This document shows, piece by piece, positions 45,896-56,682 of a stretch of 64,000 bases of DNA. The DNA comes from Flaveria trinervia (Eukaryota > Streptophyta > Magnoliopsida > Asterales > Asteraceae). The translations under genes and the position numbers were made by a program. Positions within the stretch are counted from its first letter, which is position 1, and each line of letters starts with the position of its first letter. Under the pieces are notes generated by a model. The model saw only the letters and a program-made list of their open reading frames with translations. It was not told the DNA's origin and searched no databases. The stretch is from assembly GCA_025506515.1 (NCBI GenBank), contig CM046456.1, positions 68,415,659 through 68,479,658 on the forward strand, given 5' to 3'.

Positions 45896-47045
45896 GGTAA
45901 CTTTGGTTTTGTCGAAACCAAAAATTGTATCCTTTGTAGCTATCAAGTTCTGTCCAGTTTTCTTCACAAACTTCTTGGCTCTTCGAACAACACTTGCCAA
46001 CGCCCACATTGTCCACCTACTCGTAATCCTCATCAGCCAGATGGCAATTTCTGATCTTTCCTGCAACTAGACCATCATAAGAATGAACAACTGCAACTAA
46101 GAGGTCCATATGCTCCTTTGCAACCTCCACAGTGATATTCTCGAGATTCTTGATCTTCAAATTCATAGCTTTTGATTCAGGTACTATATATTGGGTGCTA
46201 GATGACCCTAACGTTTCAGACCCTGAAGTAGAGGCTTACGGAGAAGCTGCTGAACTTGACACAAATGCAGTTTGAAGTGGTGCTCGTGAGCTTTTTGAGG
46301 TGGAAGTTGAATTATACATAGACGTGTTTTGATTGTAAGATCCTTTCTGAGACCTGTACTTCATCCTCAGTTCTTCCTCCCTTAGTTTCAGGATGAAGTC
46401 GTTTACGTGTAATTTTGCCAGTAAATTATTCTGTCTCATATTAGACACAAACAAGTCCCACTTCTCTGGTAGACCATCGGCAAAGCTTGATACCTTATCT
46501 TCCATTGACGTTGTAACCCCATGAGTATGCAACTCACTCCTTAAATGGTAGAATCGGTCTATGACATCATCCAAGCTCTCCTTACCCATCGATAAGAAGT
46601 TATCGAACTCCTTCTTCAAAGCTTTCACCTTTAGAGCTTTTAACGATGCATTCCCGTCGTATCGTTTTTCCAGAGCCTCTCATAATTACTTTACCTGTTT
46701 ATTCTTAGAAAATCGGTGGAATATATCCTTAGGTATTGACTGAGTCAACAGAGCATACACCTTTTTATCAGCAATGTATTTGATCTTCTGGTTATCAGTC
46801 ATGCCGCCTAGAGTAAGTTTGACGCCATCAGCACCCACCGGCATACTATAACCAGTCTCGATTGATTCCCATAGATTGGGATCAACACCATTTAGATAAA
46901 TTTCGAACCTTTGCTTCCATTGTGGGTATCGTCTAACGTGATAAGCTTAGGCGGCTTATTGTGATTCCCATCTCATTTCCAGAAGTAACAGGTTCTGGAT
47001 ACGCAAGTCCCTACCTGCACTAAACACCGAGTATTGATCTTCCAT

Positions 47046-47526
47046 TTCTTTACACTTTTAGAGTGAGAACAAAACTATTTCACTGGTGCGAATTGAGAGA
47101 TGTGATTGGGTCAATCGTGCGGATGGACTAATGCGGATGAATCAATCGTGTGATTGAATCAATGCGGATGAGTCAATCGTGCGATTGAGCAAGTGCGGAT
47201 GGACAATGCGAATGGGGTGTTCAGTCGTATGAATGGATGGGCGACTGAGTTCAATCGTGCGTATGGGAGGTGTGATTGAGTTTAGTCGTGAAATTGAGCC
47301 AATTGTGCGACTGAGGCTGCTGGACTTGAAAATTCAAAGATTTTTGGTACTTTGACACAAAAATACGATTTTTCACAAACCTTAATCTGCCGTAAGCCGA
47401 AAAATGTGAACTTGTAGATCTGGAGACACTGAAAACACTGTTTTACTCAAAAAGATGGTGTTTTTAATGAAAAGCGTGATTTTTACACCAAAACAATCGA
47501 ATCACACGCAAAATCAAGAGCCAAAG
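47046..47526 (-). other. Element 3 leader between primer binding site and gag
   Basis: Non-coding. 47085-47310 is a cluster of CAATCGTGCGATTG-type dyads, including a perfect-arm copy at 47174-47187. Confidence 0.75.
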
Positions 47527-47539
47527 TTCCGATACCACT
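47527..47539 (-). promoter_or_regulatory. Element 3 primer binding site
   Basis: TTCCGATACCACT on the + strand reads AGTGGTATCGGAA on the element strand, a variant of the tRNA-Met complement, adjoining the right LTR. Confidence 0.85.
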
Positions 47540-48274
47540 TGTTAGGACCGTATACGAATGGAGTATTAACTGATTCTGCGTGTATACCAACTCAAATAGT
47601 ATGGAATCCTATTTGATTGGTGATCCAATCAGGGAGAACACAGTTCAGATCAATCTAACGATTAATGAAACGTTACGAATAATTAGAACACGATCAACCG
47701 TGATCTATGAACTTGGAACAAGTTTTCTTGAGTCTCTGGACGGCTAGGGTACTATTATGTGTGTAGGTATTCGAATTGTTACATTTTTCCATGAATTAGG
47801 TGGTATTTATAGGTTAGGGTTTGTCATTCGTACGACGGAACCATAGCATGGTTCGGTCGTGCAACTGAAGCATGCGGTTGATCCATCCGCACGACTGAAG
47901 GTCCAGTCGTGCGACTGAGTCAATCTTATGTCTCAATCGTGCGATTGATCCAGTCTCCTGGTTCAGTCATGTGACTGGTGGATTAGCATGAAGTATTCAT
48001 GCGTATGGTCCATTAGCATGGTCCATTCGCATGGAAACTTCACATGATTAAGTTTGAATATGTTTCTCAATCATTATTGACTAAGAACTATATACAATAA
48101 CCTCAAACCTATATAGTTAGTTCACTATAAGTTATCACATAATAAACAATCAAATATTAAACATTATAAGCATCAACCACACATTGTATTTTATTCATAC
48201 CCATTCAGTTACATATGTAAGACATGATAGACATTTTACATTAAGCTCCTAAACTATGTACATCTGTATCTACA
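47540..48274 (-). repeat. Element 3 5' LTR
   Basis: Plus-strand ends TGTTAGGACC ... TATCTACA, followed by target duplicate TGAAT at 48275-48279. Same length as the left LTR, with scattered substitutions concentrated in the first 70 bp. Confidence 0.93.
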
Positions 48275-48279
48275 TGAAT

Positions 48280-49628
48280 CTTATCTCTTCCCTTCAGTCT
48301 GTGGAATTACCCTTGAATTGAGAGATCACTCGAAAATTCATTTGTGCACTCCCAAATAAGTGGATGTGCTACTGTGTCTCTATGAAGAGGATAGAAAATC
48401 TGAACTCCCTCACCATGACTGAACTATATGGCATACTTGATGAATACCGTGTAGAGATGGATAACAAGAAAGGCCATCGGATGAGCAGACCTTCAAGCCT
48501 TCCTGATAACAATGCTTTAATGGTTGCTAAAGGCTTAGGACCCACCCAATCTCAGCAGTACCTGATATATTCTCAGCAGCCATCCTGCTCCTCAGGACCC
48601 TACATCACATTCCCTAAGACTCCATGGTTTCAACAGGCTTAACAAGGTTCTTATCAGGATAGTTGTGTCTTTTTCTCAAGAGGTGGGTACTGTAGTGATC
48701 ATCAGTATTGCTTTGATGATCTAGAGTGCTTTAGTGGAGTATGTGGACTTGTCCAACAAAGGGCTTGTTGACTTACCGAGCAAAGAAGTTCTTCAAACGA
48801 ACTCGAAGGCAGTTCCTTCAAAACCCAACTAGCAGCAAGTTTGGGTTTGACAAAACAAACCGAATTTTAGAAATGTAACCAACTTGGTCATTTTACTAGG
48901 GAATGTAAGGCTTCCAAGTCAAATCCGGGAACCTCACACGCCTCCTCACATCCCTTTATACCAAAAGCCATTGGGAAATTGACTAAAACAACAGTAGTAG
49001 CTCAAGAAATTAACTGTAGCTTTATGGTTCAGGATGTGACTCTTGCTCAAGCACTCATGACTGAAACAGATGACAACAAGGTATATGAACATCTCTGTAC
49101 TCCAGCTTGTATTGCTAAGGTTAAGTTATATCAGGACTAAAATATGGAAATTAAATCTGATATTGAGTCTTTAAACATCTTAAAATCAGATTTTAAAAGG
49201 GCTGAATATGACTATCAGAAGAAAAGTGATGAGTTAGAGAAAACTATGTCCCTGTTAAAACATAAACATACTACTAATAGACTCAAATCAAGGATTTAAT
49301 ATCCAAATTGTCTAAGGCTCAAGCCTAGCTTGTCATAGCTAAAGCTTAAGCAAGGAAGCATGCTATCTCAGATCAAAACTTTTAAGCCATTTTTGCATCA
49401 TCCTCTCACTCCAAATTTTGTTATCAATACAAAAGTGGGCTGGGAACCATGAAATTGCTCCACCATACTCTTATGACTCTATTAAACAACCAAGATGTGA
49501 TACTAAAAAGCAAGAGGTTCCATCTGTAGACCCATCTTCCTATGAGTCAAAAAGTGATGCAAGTTTAGAGACCATCACAGGGAAGAACCAGGTAATTTTA
49601 CCCACTCCAACGGTGATGATCAATTCCT
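48280..49628 (+). pseudogene. gag: Element 2 gag 3' half and spacer
   Basis: Continues the gag interrupted at 22030. 48364-48640 encodes MCYCVSMKRIENLNSLTMTE and LYGILDEYRVEMD, parallel to HYCVVIKRTENLKNLTLTEL in element 1. Near 48865-48905 a zinc knuckle can be read as C.QLGHFTREC, but the first Cys is lost to a frameshift. 49020-49330 repeats the charged helical spacer of element 1 (LESLNILKSDF), and 49418-49628 an SNEIAPP-like segment (NHEIAPPYSYDS). Frameshifted throughout. The sequence ends where the CGGAT-rich repeat begins. Confidence 0.8.
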
Positions 49629-49629
49629 G

Positions 49630-50264
49630 ACTAAGGTTGTTCATTGGATCGGATTTTGGATTATTCGGATTGGATTATTTGGATAGGATTAATCGGATTT
49701 GAAAATTTTAGGGCCCTATCTGAAATCCGATCCGAATAAGGATTTTTCTATCCGATCCGAATCTACCCGAATTCAATTCGGATCGGATTCGGATATATCA
49801 GAATAATATGAATTTATCCGAATAATCTGAAGAAACCAAATAACAAATTATTTCTATTTTTTGTTTTTTGTTTTTTTGCTAATTTTTTATTTTTAATATT
49901 TTATAAGTTAGAAAAAACAATAAAAGATATAAAACTAATTTTTTTACTTGTACACAAATTCAAAAGTAAAACATAATAGGTAATTGTATAGAACCTGAAG
50001 ATTAGAATCTCTAATTTTGAACGACGGTCGATTATTGCATAATTATGTAAGATTATGACTAGAATGTGTAAATATTCTTGTGTATTGAGTTGAAAACATA
50101 ATAGATAGTTGAGTAATGAGTATTGGGCTAGAAATATAGTTGAAGTCTTATTCGGATATCCAAATAATCCGAATAAATTTATTGTGAAATCCGAAATCCG
50201 ATCTGGAATCCGAATAAGGAATTCGTATTCGGATGAGATCTGATCCGAATAAGGATCAGGATCG
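49630..50264. mobile_element. CGGATTCGGAT-rich inverted-repeat element
   Basis: Both ends are filled with CCGAATCCGATC-type units, in opposite orientation on the two sides (49650-49830 and 50140-50262), around an AT-rich core. The left end, CTAAGGTTGTTCATTGGATCGG, resembles ends of non-autonomous hAT-type elements in plants (family-level recollection, not verified). No coding capacity and no clear target duplication. Confidence 0.45.
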
Positions 50265-50357
50265 AAGAAGATGCAGCAGCCAAAGCCTCTGCATGACAAT
50301 GACATGGGGGTTCAATAGATGTTTGTGAAGAAAAGGCTTTGGCTGCTGCATCTTCTT
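50265..50357. repeat. Perfect 24-bp inverted repeat with 45-nt loop
   Basis: Arms 50265-50288 and 50334-50357 are exact reverse complements; the left arm starts AAGAAGATGCAGCAGCC. A transcript from either strand would fold into a long stem-loop of miRNA-precursor size. Nothing shows that it is expressed. It lies in unassigned sequence between the CGGAT element and element 4. Confidence 0.8.
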
Positions 50358-50427
50358 TGATTTTTCATTCCATCCCTTGGTTTATCATTGAGGATGAGCT
50401 TGATGAAGCTTGAGCAGCATGACATTC

Positions 50428-51148
50428 TGTTAGGACCGTGTATGTATGGAGTACTAACTGATAATGCGTGAAACCATATCAAATAGTGCGGAATCCTATT
50501 TGATTGGCGATCCAATCAGTGAGAACGTAACCCGATCAATTTAACGATTAAAGAAACATTAAGAACGATTAGAACAAGATCAACTGTGAACTATGAATTT
50601 GGAATAGGCTTTCTGGACGCTCTAGACGACTAGGGTACGAGTATGTGTCAAAAGTCTCTCAATTGTTACGTTTTTCCATGAATTAGGTGGTATTTATAGG
50701 TTATGGGTTTCCAATCGTGCAACTGAACCATTAGCGTGGTTCAGTCGTGTGACTAAATCATGCGATTGATCCATACGCACGACTGAAGGTTCAGTCGTGC
50801 GACTGAGTCAATCTTATGTCTCAATTGTGCAACTGATCCAATCTCCTGGTTCAGTCGTGCGACTGGTCCATTAGCATGAAGTATTCATGCGTATGGTCCA
50901 TTCGCATGAAGACTTCATACGTTTAAGTTTGAACACGTTTCTCAAACATTCTTAACTAAGAACTATGCACAACAACCACAAACCTATATAGTTAGTTCAA
51001 CATACTTTATCACACAATAAACAATGAAACATTAAACATTAAAAGCATCAATCACATATTGTATTTCATTTAACTCATTCATTACATATGTGTAAGACAT
51101 GACAGACATTTACATTAAAATCATAAACTAGGTACATATGTATCAACA
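50428..51148 (-). repeat. Element 4 3' LTR
   Basis: Plus-strand ends TGTTAGGACC ... TATCAACA; 721 bp. Same family as the element 3 LTRs. It includes a CAGTCGTGCGACTG dyad at 50792-50805. Confidence 0.9.
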
Positions 51149-51161
51149 AACTCCCCCTTGG
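51149..51161 (-). promoter_or_regulatory. Element 4 polypurine tract
   Basis: AACTCCCCCTTGG on the + strand, CCAAGGGGGAGTT on the element strand, with the Sirevirus-type GGGGGA core. Confidence 0.88.
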
Positions 51162-52689
51162 ACCTAGTTTCCTCTAACGTCTGACATTCTTCATAAGTTT
51201 CTCAAATTACTTGTACTTCTCCTTTCTTGTAACTCCTGCATGTATTTCAAATGCAAAGCAGAGTCATATAACATTCTGGAACTGGAGGGCTTGTACAATA
51301 TCTTGCGCATCATAGAATAGTGGCCTCTTGTACCAAGTGTAGACATCTTCTCCAGACAAGTTTGTAAGCCATATTGGTTCGAATACCCGGATAGTTTCCA
51401 TTTTTCCTTCTCTATTTAGAACTATGACCACTTTTCCTGTTCTCCAATCATAATACCACCATTTGAAGTGTGGAGTGAAATCCTGAGGCATTTCCCGTAA
51501 GGGAATCTTGGACATTGTACGTGGGGGACTCCACTTCAACACGACTTTAGGCTTTCCAGATATGGGATCCACTTCAGACCTACGAATGTACCACTTCAGT
51601 TGTAGAGGTCTGAAGTTTACCCATCTGGTGTTGTATTCCTTCTTTAGAGCAGCCTCAAACCAGCCTGACATATTTCTAGGATCAGCATATAGCAGATTTA
51701 CGCATGCTAGTCGGTTGAGCTCAAAACCTGGGAGAGTCTTCAGATCATATGGATATCTAAAGTACTCAATCCCCTTCTCTCTCTTTATAGCATATACGTT
51801 TAAGTCCTCAAAATAGGCCCACGCTTTAATCTTGCCTGACACTTTCTGATGTCTTTTGACTCTGTAGAGCTTTGTGCAGGCATTCTGCTTTAGCGGTCGT
51901 GCTGGGCTTTCATCTCTGCAAAACAAGCTGCCCATTCAGCCTTCTTGATCTCAACATCTGCATCCAAGGCTTTCATTCTTATCTATTTCTCTCTCCAGCT
52001 CATCCAGTTTTTCAAATGTAGCACTACCGAGAGTGTCACCCAAGTCGGGGATCACATTGCCCTCTTGGTCAGTGTACTCTGGATAGTGCTCAGATGTGAC
52101 ATCTGCTATCTCTATTTCTTCGACATCATTAAGCTCATCGTCACTTGTCACATCAATTGTAGGAGCATCTTTGACAAGCTCGTCTGGATTCAGTCTGAAC
52201 ATCTCAGCGAGTTACTCGTCAGTCAATTTGTGAGTGATTTCTCCTTCTTCGGGAGTGTAGCTCACCGACCGTCTAACAATCCCTTGCAAATCAAGAATCA
52301 TGGTGAATTGAGACTTGATTTACTATAGGGGAGCAACATCATATTCATCTTGCCGTGATGTTTGATCTTCTTGATTTAAACATTTAACACGTCAATCATT
52401 AGTAATTAATCAAGACATTTAAACATTAGATAAACATTAATTACATAAATGTAATATTTGAATCAGGTACAAAAGTTTTCTAAATACAAAACATTTCATC
52501 TTTACTTTTATCCTGATCTGTTAGTTCTTCAACAGCAGGGGTTGAAGATGATGCTCCTTGATCTTGTGCTTTTTTAGTGAGCCTTTCTTGACCCTGAGCA
52601 AAGGCTAATGCAGCAGCATCACCTTCTTCATCGTCATCATCTCCTCTCTTATTTCCCCTCGGTCCTTCCTCATCATCTTCATCTTCTTC

Positions 52690-52696
52690 ATCAGAC

Positions 52697-52735
<39 letters not shown>

Positions 52736-52740
52736 CCTTC
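52690..52740. repeat. ATC/TCA triplet run (poly-Asp coding)
   Basis: Consecutive CATCAT triplets encode about 12 Asp on the minus strand. The equivalent tract in element 3 is at 24335-24370. Confidence 0.92.
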
Positions 52741-53029
52741 ACCTTCCCGAATCTTTAACGGCTCATCTTTTGATCCTTTCAGCCTGAGCATGATCTTCTT
52801 GTTCTTGGCCTCCAACTCCTCATCCTTTTAACTGAATGAGCATTCTGCTCCTGCAACTGTATAATCTTAGGGCTTGAGTAGCATTGATCTCCACAAGCTC
52901 GTTTAGTTATGTAGCTCTTTGCTCATCAGCAGCTAGCAGCTTTAGCACTATCCGGTTTAGGTTGGCAAGCTGTTCCTCTACCCCGATGGAGGGTAGAGTG
53001 GATCCACGGCTCAGTGGAACGTGTGTAGA

Positions 53030-53160
53030 GGGTGAAGGTAGGAGCTGTGATAGTGGTGGTAGGAGGTGTGGTAGTGGTGGTAGGGGGTGTGGTAGTGGTG
53101 GTAGGGGGTGTGGTAGTGGTGGTGGTAGCTATGGTAAAAGTGGTGGAGGTGGATGTGGTG
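53030..53160. repeat. GGTGGTAGG triplet low-complexity array
   Basis: A roughly 30-bp unit (GTGGTAGTGGTGGTAGGGGGT) recurs about three times, coding Thr/Pro on the minus strand. Homologous to 36855-37090. Confidence 0.85.
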
Positions 53161-54380
53161 GTAATCAAAGTAATCCTCCATCTTTTGCTCTTTATCCCAT
53201 GAGGCTGAGCCATCCTCTTCTTCCTCGATCCCTTAGAGGATGATGCTCCCCCTGGGCTAATGGGATGGTTCGAGATGTATAATGGATCCATAGTAGCAGC
53301 AGCAGCATCCCGGGACTCACCCTGGCGTCCACCAACCGCCGCAAGCCCTCTCTAAGTGGCAACCACCTTGATTCCCACTGTCTGCACCAATGGCTCCTCA
53401 TCCGACTCTTCCTCATCTATTTAAGAGTCGGGGTGTATTGGGGTCGGATTGGATCCACCTAGAGCCTCACCGCCTTGACCATCACCTGGTCGTCATCGTC
53501 ATCTGAGTCATCGGTGGGTATCTCAATAGGCTCGACATCAGAATCACTATCATCGTGACGCCACTTATTATGAGAAGGCGCCATGTAGTCAGCATTGGCC
53601 AGGTGCCCGAACAGTCTCCTAACAGGGGGTTTTACCTGTTTCCCCCTATACACCTTCATCCTTCCCAAGGTGGTGTCATCCATCACCTCTAACAACACGG
53701 AATCGTCCTCTCCATGAGAAGTATGATCGTCTGCAAGAACCTTAGATACATGCAGAAGCTCTCCTTACCCTTGGCCTCAAGGTTCTTGATCATGTAAGTG
53801 AAGATCATTTGGAGAAGCTAAAGGGGTGATTCAGCACTAGTGCCATGTAAGCATTCTGGATTTGGTCAGAGAGATCATCAAATCCACCCCTCCGTGAAGC
53901 AATGCACTTTAGAATGACATGTGCTAAGTACTTGAACTGGGGACACATGTTGCTTTTGTTTAGCACACCTGCTTTGATGTCCCAAGTGTACTTCATCCTT
54001 AGAAAGCATCCCCTTACGGTCAGAGGATGTAACCTGGTTGGGTGCGCAACATCATCACCCAGGTCCAATACCCGTCAAAGGTCTGCAGCAGTAACCTCAA
54101 TAGTTTGCCCAAAAATAGTGCTTCGAATGCAGTAGGGCTTAGTAGATCTGTCAATGGACGCACCTTCCCAGAAGGCCTGCTGTATCGACTGGTATGGTAT
54201 GCATGGAGTAGATATAGCTCTAAGATCCTTGATCTTCGCAGGAATGCAATTATACCCACAAATCAGCAGCATTCCTTGTGGTGGCATCCAAGTGAGCACA
54301 AATGTTGTGCTCGGTGTTGATGATCCACCTATCTGCCATGTTTCTGTAACACAAGACACATAAACATGAGATTTGTACAT

Positions 54381-56077
54381 AACAAAAACTATTGAAATTT
54401 AAACTGTTCTGAAATCAGTCTGGTTCAATCGTGCGATTGAACCATACAACTGAGTTCAGTCATGCGATTGAGCATGCGGCTGAGTTCAATCGGGCGACTG
54501 AGCATGCGGCTGAGTTTAGTCGGACAATTGAGCATGCGGCTGAGTTTAGTCGAGTGATTGAGCATGCGGTTGAGTTCAGTCGGGCAATTAAGCATGCAGC
54601 TTAGTTCCATTGGGCGATTGAGCTCATACGCCTTGTTCATTCGGTCGATGAGTCATTCGCCCAACTCAATCGTGCGATTGAAGTTCATTCGGAGTGTCTA
54701 TTCGCATAACTCTCTGTTCGACACTCTAACCCCGAATCTAGGTCAAAACTTGATGTTAAACTTTGTGTTTAGGCTCTTTAGATTCGCAGGGACCCTAACT
54801 ATCACTGTATGTCCTTTATTTTAACCATTAAGCACATTTACGTGGTCTATTTGAAAGTTTTTACAGATTTCTTGATTTTAGTCAAATTGGGTTTGTTAGG
54901 GTTTGATTACACCGCACATTTTTTGTGATTTCGATCACTAATACCTGTAGAAGATGAGAGTACATGTTAGTAACACAATCTCAATGTGAAATCAACTAAA
55001 TCAAATTTTGGCAGAGTAAGTTTGCTATCGTGCGATTTGGGAGTGATTGAAGGGTGGTGAGAATGCGTGACCGACTTTCACCCCATTTATACTATTCTTA
55101 TCTTCAGTCGGGCGACTGGACCTATTCGCACGCTTCATTCGCGCGACTGGGTCTTAGTCGTGCAACTGGCTCATTCGGTCACATCTATTCGTGCGACTGG
55201 GGTTCAGTCATGCGACTGACTCAGTCGGTACCTTCATTCATGCAATTGTTTTATTCTAGTGATTCAATTGCAAGGATTGACCCAAGCTTATGGTCCAATC
55301 GTACGTTTGGTCCATCCGTATGGTTCAATCGTGTGAATGACTCATACTCATGTTTCAATCGTGCGAATGGCTAAGACTTATGAGTTTCACCTCATTCACT
55401 TTCAAACACTTAACTCGTTAATTAGTGATAAGACATTATGACCATTGATCATCTCAGATATGATCCTTTTTAATTTGAAAAAATTGATCACCTTAGACGT
55501 GATCCTTTAAACAAATTGTTAATCACCTCAGACGTGATTCTTTTACTTAAAAACCCGATTGGTCACCTCAGACGTGACCTCTTTTAAGTGAGTGATTCAT
55601 AGCTTGAATCCAAATGCATAGTCCGACTTTTACCTACCAAATGAGTAAAAATAAATAAGTAAAAACAACTAGAAATTTAAAAACGAAACCAACACATATT
55701 TTTGTATTTTTGTATGGAGATGGATTTAAACCTATTAGAGTACTTCTAACCGATTTTATTTCCTAGACCGCACAGCTTCAATTCTAGTTTATCGTTTCTG
55801 GTACAATTCATTATGGAATTATACAGGTATATCAGAATCATTTAGGACATTTTAATATACTATTTTGATGTTAGATTCTTGTTTTGACCGAGAGTCAATA
55901 GCAATTTTTAGGAAATCATACTAGAGCTACAAGATGCACACAATAATTTAGACTTGCAAGAACTGCAGCTCACGATGATTGTCAGTATACTTATCCTCTT
56001 AAATCCATACATAGATTTTTGACACACATTGGTGATGAGTTAAGGTTTAATTATTTCAACAAGCATTTGTGGATCCC
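54381..56077 (-). other. Element 4 motif-rich spacer, left part
   Basis: No coding frame. Dyad clusters at 54420-54700 (including exact-arm CAATCGTGCGATTG at 54426-54439 and 54667-54680) and 55100-55370. Four copies of a TCACCTCAGACGTGA-based unit lie at 55445-55590. It ends at ATCCC (56073-56077), the left target duplicate of element 5. Confidence 0.78.
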
Positions 56078-56669
56078 TGTGAAGTCGGCTGGATCGGTAA
56101 ACATCCGAGCATGTTCTTGATGGAAGGATAAACAACAGCACAAACCAAGAGTCAAAATAATACAAGCTATAATTGACTAGTTTCATTGATAAAACCTAAC
56201 GATTACAAGCTCGTTACAACATCAGAATCAAGACTCTTGGCAGGGAAGATCGAGCATGATCTCCCCTCTCATCCGGCAGCCCTAGGCCCCCGGGCAGATT
56301 CCCTCTAGGATCCTTAATCTCTCTACACATTGAAACTGGTATGTATAGGCCTCGGCCCATATTAGATGCGACTGGGCCCATTCGTGCGATTGGACCATGC
56401 GTATGGTTCAATCGTATGACTGGACCATGCGTATGGTTCAATCGTATGACTGGACCATTCTTATGGTTCAGTCTTACGAATGCCCCAATTGCATCTCTCA
56501 GTCGCATGGCTGGTCCATTAGCATGGCTCAGTCGTACGACTGAGTCTCATTCGCATATGCTCCTACGAATGACCCAGTTTCATGTGTTTACAACATATCA
56601 GGTGTACATTAAGCCTAGACTATTCAACAAACGACGGACACACTATATATGACAATATATGCTCCAACA
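56078..56669 (-). repeat. Element 5 left (3') LTR-like block
   Basis: Plus-strand ends TGTGAAGTCGG ... GCTCCAACA. It contains two copies of CCATGCGTATGGTTCAATCG and a perfect palindrome CAGTCGTACGACTG at 56529-56542. No second copy is in the window, so LTR status rests on the adjoining polypurine tract and termini. Confidence 0.65.
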
Positions 56670-56682
56670 AATTCTCCCTTGG
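56670..56682 (-). promoter_or_regulatory. Element 5 polypurine tract
   Basis: AATTCTCCCTTGG on the + strand (CCAAGGGAGAATT on the element strand), placed like those of elements 3 and 4. Confidence 0.7.

Larger units (their letters stand above)
44253..47045 (-). pseudogene. gag: Element 3 gag with two zinc knuckles
   Basis: The ATG at 47045 begins MEDQYSVFSAG. Broken frames follow (WKQRFEIYLNG, VDPNLWESIE, KIKYIADKKVYALL), then the longest open piece, 46628-46236, with FDNFLSMGKESLDDVIDRFY and DGLPEKWDLFV. 46066-45695 has a CCHC knuckle, CFNCGEKGHIKREC (45854-45895). 45723-45490 is acidic and 45304-44738 a Lys/Glu-rich coiled-coil-like segment. 44738-44253 has a second knuckle, CYNCGKYGHIASNW (44571-44612), whose last Cys has become Trp. 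Gag with a distal second knuckle fits Sirevirus architecture. Confidence 0.85.
22031..48274 (-). mobile_element. Element 3: Sirevirus-type copia with third ORF, hosting LARD-1
   Basis: Both LTRs are 735 bp (22031-22765 and 47540-48274), flanked by the target-site duplication TGAAT (22026-22030 and 48275-48279). It is read on the minus strand: primer binding site beside the right LTR, gag 47045-44250, protease near 44190, integrase, RT and RNase H down to 40895, a 2.5-kb motif-rich spacer, a third ORF from 38361, and a polypurine tract beside the left LTR. LARD-1 (24682-36845) sits within the third ORF. Without it the element is about 14.1 kb. All genes carry lesions. It inserted into element 2 gag. 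Confidence 0.93.
20622..50427 (+). mobile_element. Element 2: Sirevirus-type copia, split and 3'-truncated
   Basis: Visible parts are the 5' LTR (20622-21476), a primer binding site, gag to 22030, then, after element 3, gag and spacer from 48280 to about 49628. Element 3's target-site duplication (TGAAT) splits the gag codons. Pol, the third ORF and the 3' LTR are missing. The LTR carries CTTCCGAAG motifs, and gag is close to element 1, so it belongs to the same clade. The right limit is uncertain: 49630-50264 is a different repeat and 50265-50427 is unassigned. Element 4 then interrupts, and a deletion ending near 59074-59377 probably removed the rest. Confidence 0.8.
51264..54380 (-). pseudogene. 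Element 4 third ORF
   Basis: The best-preserved copy of this ORF in the window. From the N-terminus: AISTPCIPYQSIQQAFWEGA and STIFGQTIEVTAADL (54380-54075), LTVRGCFLRMKY and LSDQIQNAYMALVLNHPF (54068-53805), LEVMDDTTLGRMKVYRGKQV and WRHDDSDSDVEPIEIP (53698-53459), a Thr/Pro triplet region (53160-53030), a poly-Asp tract (52740-52690), the acidic DVTSDDELNDVEEIEIADVT segment and HYPEYTDQEG (52202-51951), and an uninterrupted 223-residue C-terminal frame (51935-51264) with KVSGKIKAWAYFEDLNVYAI, FKWWYYDWRTGKVVIVLN and GEDVYTWYKRPLFYDAQDIV. Frameshifts separate the blocks. Elements 3 and 4 agree on domains that no known motif explains. No membrane span is seen. Confidence 0.78.

Noticed and set aside
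49901..50305. 134-residue minus-strand ORF
   Set aside because: Arises from the CGGAT-rich inverted-repeat element; composition is repeat-driven and no family is recognised.
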